A program made the position numbers and the translations under genes. A DNA stretch of 64,000 nt from Mycobacteroides sp. CBMA 271. Lineage in GTDB: Bacteria; Actinomycetota; Actinomycetes; Mycobacteriales; Mycobacteriaceae. A model generated the notes under the pieces. It saw only the letters and a list, made by a program, of their open reading frames with translations. It made no database searches and was not told the origin of the DNA. Shown piece after piece: positions 59,923 to 64,000 of this stretch (the first letter of the stretch is position 1; each line of letters begins with the position of its first letter). The stretch covers positions 124,001-188,000 of the forward strand of contig NZ_VTHB01000006.1 of the NCBI RefSeq assembly GCF_009729205.1, in the 5' to 3' direction.

Positions 59923-60483
59923 TCAGTGCGGGGTAACGAACTTCGCGATCTGCTCGGCGACCTCGGTCCGGATATCGGCATCGGACATATCGTCGAGACC
60001 GAAACCCGCGCGCAGGCTGGGCCCCATCAGCCTCCACCCGAGCTGTAGCGCTATCGCGTGCGCCGCCGCCAGCCGGGCGTCGCGCTCGTCGGCGTGACCG
60101 GGACGTACCTGCTCCAGCAGCCATGTCATCCCGGGTTTGCGTTCCTGGAGTTCTTCGATGGGGAAGCCGTCCAGGGTCGAGCGGACCATGACGCGCAGCT
60201 GGAGATCGTGGGCGGCCTCCAGCTCTTCGATGGGCGCGCCAGCCTCACGCAGGGCCGCCGCGGCGTCTGCTAGGTGCTGCAGGGTGGCGGCAAGGAGTTG
60301 ACGCTTGCTTCCGAAGTGGCGGTGGACCAACCCATGATTCACGCCGGCCCGAGTCGCCACTTCCCGGATGGACGTCGCGGCGGGGCCCTTCTCGGCGAAG
60401 AGGGCGGAGGCCGCGCTCAGTACGGCCTCGACCACCTCGTCCTTGCCGACGGGCCTCGCGCCCGTTGCCTCCGGTGTAGTCAT
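59923..60483 (-). CDS. TetR-family transcriptional regulator
   Basis: A 186-aa TetR protein: N-terminal HTH (VVEAVLSAASALFAEKGPAATSIREVATRAGVNHGLVHRHFGSKRQLLAATLQHLADA) and a divergent ligand domain. ATG 60483 is 24 bp from an inverted repeat in the spacer to the TauD-type gene, so it probably represses both genes. Ends 7 bp from the end of the converging lipoprotein. Confidence 0.92.
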   Translation of the reverse strand: MTTPEATGARPVGKDEVVEAVLSAASALFAEKGPAATSIREVATRAGVNHGLVHRHFGSKRQLLAATLQHLADAAAALREAGAPIEELEAAHDLQLRVMVRSTLDGFPIEELQERKPGMTWLLEQVRPGHADERDARLAAAHAIALQLGWRLMGPSLRAGFGLDDMSDADIRTEVAEQIAKFVTPH

Positions 60484-60507
60484 GTGTGTACAGTAGCGGA
60501 TGACCGG

Positions 60508-60527
60508 GTGTAGTCGATTGACTACAC
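60508..60527. promoter_or_regulatory. Operator-like perfect inverted repeat
   Basis: GTGTAGTC (60508-60515) and GACTACAC (60520-60527) are perfect 8-bp arms with a 4-bp spacer, in the 70-bp divergent spacer between the TetR and TauD-type genes. Size and position fit a TetR dimer site. Confidence 0.65.
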
Positions 60528-60553
60528 ACAGGAACGCAGAAGGGATTCATGTC

Positions 60554-61486
60554 ATGAGCAGCGATTTCCGTGTAGTGAAGGCGGGCGAGAACATCGGCGC
60601 CCGTGTCGAAGGGGTGCGTCTGGGCCAGGTGGATGCCGAGACTGCGGGTGCCATCAACGAGGCACTACTGGAGCACAAGGTGCTCTTCTTCCGTGGCCAG
60701 CACCACCTCGACGACGAGGCGCAATTCGCCTTCGCACGGTGCATGGGCGTACCCACCTCGCCGCACCCGACGCTGAAGTTCGACGGCGAGCGGGTGATGC
60801 GGCTCGACTCCGAGGAAGGAGGTCGCGCGAACCAGTGGCACACCGACGTCACCTTTGTGGACCGGATTCCGAAAGCCTCGATTCTGCGCGCGGTTGAGCT
60901 TCCGCCGTACGGCGGAACGACCACGTGGACCTCGACGGTCGCGGCCTACCGGCAGCTGCCCAAGCCCTTGCAAGATCTGGCCGACAACCTATGGGCCATG
61001 CACAACAACCAATTCGATTACGCGCAAGTCGATCCCGCCAAGATCGCCGAACTACTGGCCCAGGGTGGCAACGGATCGAAGTATGTACGCGAATTCGGGT
61101 CCACTCATTTCGAGGCGCATCACCCGGTGGTCCGGGTGCACCCCGAGACCGGCGAGAAGGCGTTGCTGTTGGGTAACTTCGTTAAGCGGATCCTGGACGT
61201 GAACACCGCCGAGTCCCAGGCCCTGGTCCGGATGTTCCAGGACCGGATCACATGGTTGGAGAACACCATTCGCTGGAATTGGGAGCTGGGCGACGTCGTG
61301 ATGTGGGACAACCGGGCAACTCAGCACTATGCGATCTCCGACTACGGGGATCAGCGGCGGCGGATGCACCGGGTGACGCTCGCCGGCGATGTACCGGTCA
61401 GCGTCAGCGGAGAAAGCAGCCGGGTGATCGCCGGGGATGCCAGCGACTACTCCGTGATCGACAACCCCACGCGGCTCGCGGCGTAA
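60554..61486 (+). CDS. TauD/TfdA-family Fe(II)/2-oxoglutarate dioxygenase
   Basis: A 310-aa dioxygenase similar to Rv3406-type alkylsulfatases. Iron ligands His96 and Asp98 in QWHTDVTF, the distal His in [11 protein letters not shown], and the 2-oxoglutarate-binding Arg in [10 protein letters not shown] are present, with [21 protein letters not shown] before them. It may release sulfite from alkyl sulfates or act on a related substrate. ATG 60554 with AGAAGGGA 9 nt upstream. Controlled by the divergent TetR, by layout. Confidence 0.9.
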   Translation: MSSDFRVVKAGENIGARVEGVRLGQVDAETAGAINEALLEHKVLFFRGQHHLDDEAQFAFARCMGVPTSPHPTLKFDGERVMRLDSEEGGRANQWHTDVTFVDRIPKASILRAVELPPYGGTTTWTSTVAAYRQLPKPLQDLADNLWAMHNNQFDYAQVDPAKIAELLAQGGNGSKYVREFGSTHFEAHHPVVRVHPETGEKALLLGNFVKRILDVNTAESQALVRMFQDRITWLENTIRWNWELGDVVMWDNRATQHYAISDYGDQRRRMHRVTLAGDVPVSVSGESSRVIAGDASDYSVIDNPTRLAA

Positions 61487-61494
61487 CGGCGCTG

Positions 61495-61557
61495 CGCCGA
61501 GTGTCGAGTCTCCGGGTCGAAGTGCCGGTGAACCGGCCGGAAACTCGACACTCGGCG
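61495..61557. terminator. Long hairpin after the TauD-family gene
   Basis: Fifteen perfect bp (61495-61509 with 61543-61557) extend to 21 bp with one mismatch (61495-61515, 61537-61557), starting 9 bp after the stop. The loop holds a CCGGT/ACCGG palindrome. No U-tract follows, but the position fits termination before the SDR gene. Confidence 0.55.
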
Positions 61558-61585
61558 GGCCCGTTGCGGGGATAGGCTCGAGGGC

Positions 61586-62389
61586 ATGCTTCCTCCACTC
61601 CGCAGCGATGGCGCCGCGCTGATCACCGGCGCATCCTCGGGTATCGGCGAGCAGTTGGCGCGCGAATTTTCCCGGCGCGGTTACCCTTTGGTGCTCGTCG
61701 CGCGTCGCGCGGATCGGCTACAGGTTCTTGCCGACTCGATCGGGCCGAGCGCGCGGGTGCTGTCCGCCGACCTGTCGCGGGCCGCTGACCGGGCACAGCT
61801 GCCCGAGCGGGTCACCGCGCTGGGGTTAGAGGTGGACATCCTCGTCAACAACGCCGGACTGAGCACGGTCGGACCTGTGGCGGAGTCGGATCCGGTGGCC
61901 GAACTGCATCTCATCGATGTCGATGTCTCTTCGGTGGTGGACTTGTGCTCGCGTTTTGTGCCGGGAATGGTCGCGCGGGGCGGCGGTGCGGTGCTCAACG
62001 TTGGTTCGGTGGGCGGTTTCGGACCGCTTCCCGGTCAGGCCTCGTACGGCGCGGCCAAGGCCTTCGTGTTGTCGTACACCCATGCCCTCATTGAGGAGTT
62101 ACGCGGCAGTGGGGTGAGCGCCGCAACGCTGTGTCCGGGCCCGGTAAAGACCGGATTTGGTGCAGCGGCGGGCATTTCAGATGAAGACGCCGAGGCCGCC
62201 ATGCCCAGCGTCATGTGGGTGTCTGCGGAGGCCGTCGCACAGACCGCGGTCGAGGGGCTGGCTGCCGGCAAGAGTGTGATCGTGCCGGGCATGGCCAACC
62301 GGATCGGGGCTGCCGCCAACCACCTGCTACCGCGACGGTTACTCACTCGGTTCGTCGCGCGCGCCCATCCGGCGATGAAGAACCGCTGA
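61586..62389 (+). CDS. Short-chain dehydrogenase/reductase
   Basis: A 267-aa classical-type SDR: ITGASSGIGEQLAREF, VARRADRL, NNAGLS, LNVGSVGGF with Ser, YGAAKAF with Tyr and Lys, and a CPGPVKTGFG loop. It resembles the YqjQ/DltE-like SDRs that act on lipophilic substrates. ATG 61586 is the only sensible start. The catalytic triad is complete, unlike the SDR at 32344. Confidence 0.9.
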   Translation: MLPPLRSDGAALITGASSGIGEQLAREFSRRGYPLVLVARRADRLQVLADSIGPSARVLSADLSRAADRAQLPERVTALGLEVDILVNNAGLSTVGPVAESDPVAELHLIDVDVSSVVDLCSRFVPGMVARGGGAVLNVGSVGGFGPLPGQASYGAAKAFVLSYTHALIEELRGSGVSAATLCPGPVKTGFGAAAGISDEDAEAAMPSVMWVSAEAVAQTAVEGLAAGKSVIVPGMANRIGAAANHLLPRRLLTRFVARAHPAMKNR

Positions 62390-62411
62390 CTATCACGGAC
62401 GGCCTTGCGCT

Positions 62412-62441
62412 CGCTACTAACGTAGCGCTACATTTGTAGCG
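62412..62441. promoter_or_regulatory. Two overlapping inverted repeats, operator candidate
   Basis: CGCTAC-taac-GTAGCG (62412-62427) and CGCTAC-attt-GTAGCG (62426-62441) share two bases and have a 14-bp period; GTAGCGCTAC at the junction is a perfect 10-bp palindrome. The block is 25 bp before the FAD monooxygenase start. Two TetR dimers could bind side by side, and a TetR gene follows downstream. Confidence 0.7.
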
Positions 62442-62465
62442 TAGGGATGGCGTGAGGAGACTGCG

Positions 62466-63923
62466 GTGATCGATGTAGGGATTGTGGGAGCCGGGCCGAC
62501 CGGACTCATGCTGGCCTGCGAGCTGGCGATACGCGGGGTGAGTTGCCGGATCTTCGAACGCCGAACCACCGCGCCGAACATCACCCGAGCGTTCGCGGTG
62601 CACGCCAGAACCCTGGAGCTGTTGGACGCCCGTGGATTGGCCGAGCAGGTGCTGGCGCGCGGACATGCGATGGACCGGCTTGCGCCGCTGCCCGGGGTGT
62701 CGATGGATCTCACCAAGATGGACTCGCCGTTCCCGATGATCGCCATGGTCGCCCAGAGCGGAACCGAGGCAGTTCTCGAGCAGCGGGCCAGGGAGTTGGG
62801 CGTCGAGATCGTCCGTGGGGTGGAGCTGGTGGGGCTGGATCAGGACGAGTCGGTGTGCATGCGATTTGTCGATGGCAGTACCGAATCCGCCCGTTATGTC
62901 GTCGGGTGCGACGGCGCGCACAGTGCGGTCCGCGAGCTGGCGGGGATCGATTTCGTCGGCGACCAATACGAAACCCACATCATGCTCGCCGACGTCCACC
63001 TGGACCCTCCCGAGGACTCCCCGATGTTCGCGCGATTCAGCAGGGAAGGGCTCGTGCTCGTCCTTCCGTTCGAGGACGGCTACTTCCGGGTTATCGCATG
63101 GGATCTGAAGCACGAGGACGTTCCGATCGGCAAGCCTTTGGAACTCGACGAGATTCGATCGGTTGCGCGTCGCGTGGGCGGCACCGACTACGGCATCCGT
63201 GATCCGCGGTGGATGTCGAGGTTCCTCTCCGAGCGGCGTCAAGCCGCGAAATATCGTGTGGGCCGGGTCTTTCTGGCCGGAGACGCCGCCCATGTGCACT
63301 CTCCCATCGGCGGGCAGGGTATGAACACCGGTATCCAGGATGCGATGAACCTGGGCTGGAAGCTCACCTCGGTGCTGCGCGGGCAGTCGTCCGATGGCCT
63401 GCTGGACACCTATGAGGCCGAACGGCATCCGGTGGGGGCGCAGGTACTTGCGCTCACCGACGGTCTGACCAAGCTGACCTTGAGCCGGTCTCGTATTCGG
63501 CAGGTTCTTCAACCGATGCTGCTGCGGGGGATGATGACGATCCCGCCGATCCGAGATCGGTTTCTGGGACGCGGGACGGGTATCGGAATCGCATACGCGC
63601 ACCGGCGCGGAGACCACCCACTGGTGGGCACGCGTGTACGCGACCTTGGTTCGGCGCCAAGACTCTACGAGTTGATGCGGGACGGAAAGTTCGTGCTGCT
63701 CGACGGCACCGGGGGTGCCCTCGCCGAGGCGGCTAGGCCCTGGGCAGACAGTGCCAACGTGTTCCCGGTGGGCGCCAAGGTGAAGGGCCCGTCCGCCGTT
63801 CTGGTGCGACCCGACGGCTACGTTGGATGGGCGACCGACGCCGATGGTGCGCAGGTCCAACGGGAGCTGCCGTCCGTTCTGCACGAGTGGTTCGGTGCCC
63901 CGCAGACGGCATCGAGGTCATAG
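62466..63923 (+). CDS. FAD-dependent aromatic hydroxylase (PheA/TfdB family)
   Basis: A 485-aa group A flavoprotein monooxygenase. FAD motif IVGAGPTGLMLACELAIRG at residues ~5-23, the DG motif YVVGCDGAHSAVREL, and the GD motif RVFLAGDAAHVHSPIGGQGMNTGIQDAMNLGWKL are all intact. It probably hydroxylates an aromatic ring with NAD(P)H. GTG 62466 has AGGAGA upstream. Co-transcribed with the TetR gene 8 bp later. Confidence 0.93.
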   Translation: MIDVGIVGAGPTGLMLACELAIRGVSCRIFERRTTAPNITRAFAVHARTLELLDARGLAEQVLARGHAMDRLAPLPGVSMDLTKMDSPFPMIAMVAQSGTEAVLEQRARELGVEIVRGVELVGLDQDESVCMRFVDGSTESARYVVGCDGAHSAVRELAGIDFVGDQYETHIMLADVHLDPPEDSPMFARFSREGLVLVLPFEDGYFRVIAWDLKHEDVPIGKPLELDEIRSVARRVGGTDYGIRDPRWMSRFLSERRQAAKYRVGRVFLAGDAAHVHSPIGGQGMNTGIQDAMNLGWKLTSVLRGQSSDGLLDTYEAERHPVGAQVLALTDGLTKLTLSRSRIRQVLQPMLLRGMMTIPPIRDRFLGRGTGIGIAYAHRRGDHPLVGTRVRDLGSAPRLYELMRDGKFVLLDGTGGALAEAARPWADSANVFPVGAKVKGPSAVLVRPDGYVGWATDADGAQVQRELPSVLHEWFGAPQTASRS

Positions 63924-63931
63924 GAGAGGTC

Positions 63932-64000
63932 GTGGCACCGGTCAATACCGAACGACGATCGGCACTCGCGGACGCCGCGATCATGGTGCTTGCCGAGCGT
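63932..64000 (+). CDS. TetR-family regulator, N-terminal fragment cut by the window end
   Basis: GTG 63932 opens a frame of 23 codons to the window end, encoding ERRSALADAAIMVLAER, which is the first helix of a TetR HTH. AGGAGAG lies just upstream. Its position after the monooxygenase suggests it regulates that gene through the double inverted repeat at 62412-62441. Most of the gene lies outside the window. Confidence 0.75.
   Translation, partial: MAPVNTERRSALADAAIMVLAER

Noticed and set aside
62343..63884. 513-codon open frame on the minus strand
   Set aside because: It is antisense to the SDR end and the FAD monooxygenase, whose motifs are intact. No domain is visible in the reverse translation.

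Overview
The window looks like a chromosomal segment of a rapidly growing mycobacterium, probably the Mycobacteroides abscessus-chelonae group or a close relative. Direct support is the actinobacterial order gyrA - DUF3566 gene - tRNA-Ile - DLW-39-like gene - tRNA-Ala - cwsA - ppiA - PH-domain gene - crgA - DUF881 gene - trpG/pabA - pknB-pknA-pbpA-rodA-pstP-fhaB-fhaA, high GC, many GTG starts, a mycothione reductase, mycofactocin-type SDRs and 3-ketosteroid genes. The species call is inference. Because gyrA lies near the origin in mycobacteria, this is origin-proximal DNA.

Layout. 1-2571: the 3' part of a large hypothetical protein gene followed by two tandem paralogous lipoprotein genes. 2596-4091: a YdeI/OmpD-family gene and a methyltransferase gene converging on each other. 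4290-8115: gyrA, a DUF3566 membrane protein, tRNA-Ile, a tiny membrane protein gene whose stop lies inside tRNA-Ala, and tRNA-Ala. 8161-16713: division and envelope genes (cwsA, crgA, PH-domain, DUF881), ppiA, a rhomboid protease, four tandem TIGR00027-type methyltransferases and trpG/pabA. 16736-26325: the Ser/Thr phosphosignalling and cell-wall elongation operon on the minus strand, with 4-base or shorter overlaps between most genes. 26583-26708: tRNA-Leu(CAG) with an intrinsic terminator.

26815-46100 is a mixed housekeeping and accessory stretch: HrpA helicase, carotenoid oxygenase, an SDR lacking the usual Lys, a MinD/EspI-like ATPase, a small secreted protein, a NarL-type two-component system followed by mycothione reductase, a beta-lactamase-fold hydrolase, an acyl-CoA dehydrogenase, GntR plus MFS, DUF1304, a sulfurtransferase and two lipoproteins.

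46106-57587 reads as an accessory catabolic island for a steroid-like or polycyclic substrate: two mycofactocin-type SDRs and a Baeyer-Villiger monooxygenase on the minus strand; an HsaA-like flavin monooxygenase, an extradiol dioxygenase, an IclR regulator and an alpha/beta hydrolase on the plus strand; then KshA with a small Cys-rich partner diverging from a KstD-like dehydrogenase, and a PadR regulator. 57651-64000 holds four regulator-centred units (MarR/methyltransferase, a DUF1254-type lipoprotein, TetR/TauD dioxygenase, SDR, FAD monooxygenase/TetR), several with clear operator-like inverted repeats in their promoters.

The most notable signals without an ordinary annotation are: a dispersed ~60-bp palindromic element found twice in opposite orientation between convergent genes (26747-26808 and 53529-53588); a 16-bp palindrome joined to three 15-bp-phased repeats before the IclR gene; two overlapping CGCTAC-N4-GTAGCG operators before the FAD monooxygenase; a DnaA-box-like cluster between crgA and the PH-domain gene; the small gene overlapping tRNA-Ala; and a 12-bp in-frame tandem duplication next to the active site of mycothione reductase. 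No CRISPR array, insertion sequence or prophage gene was seen.
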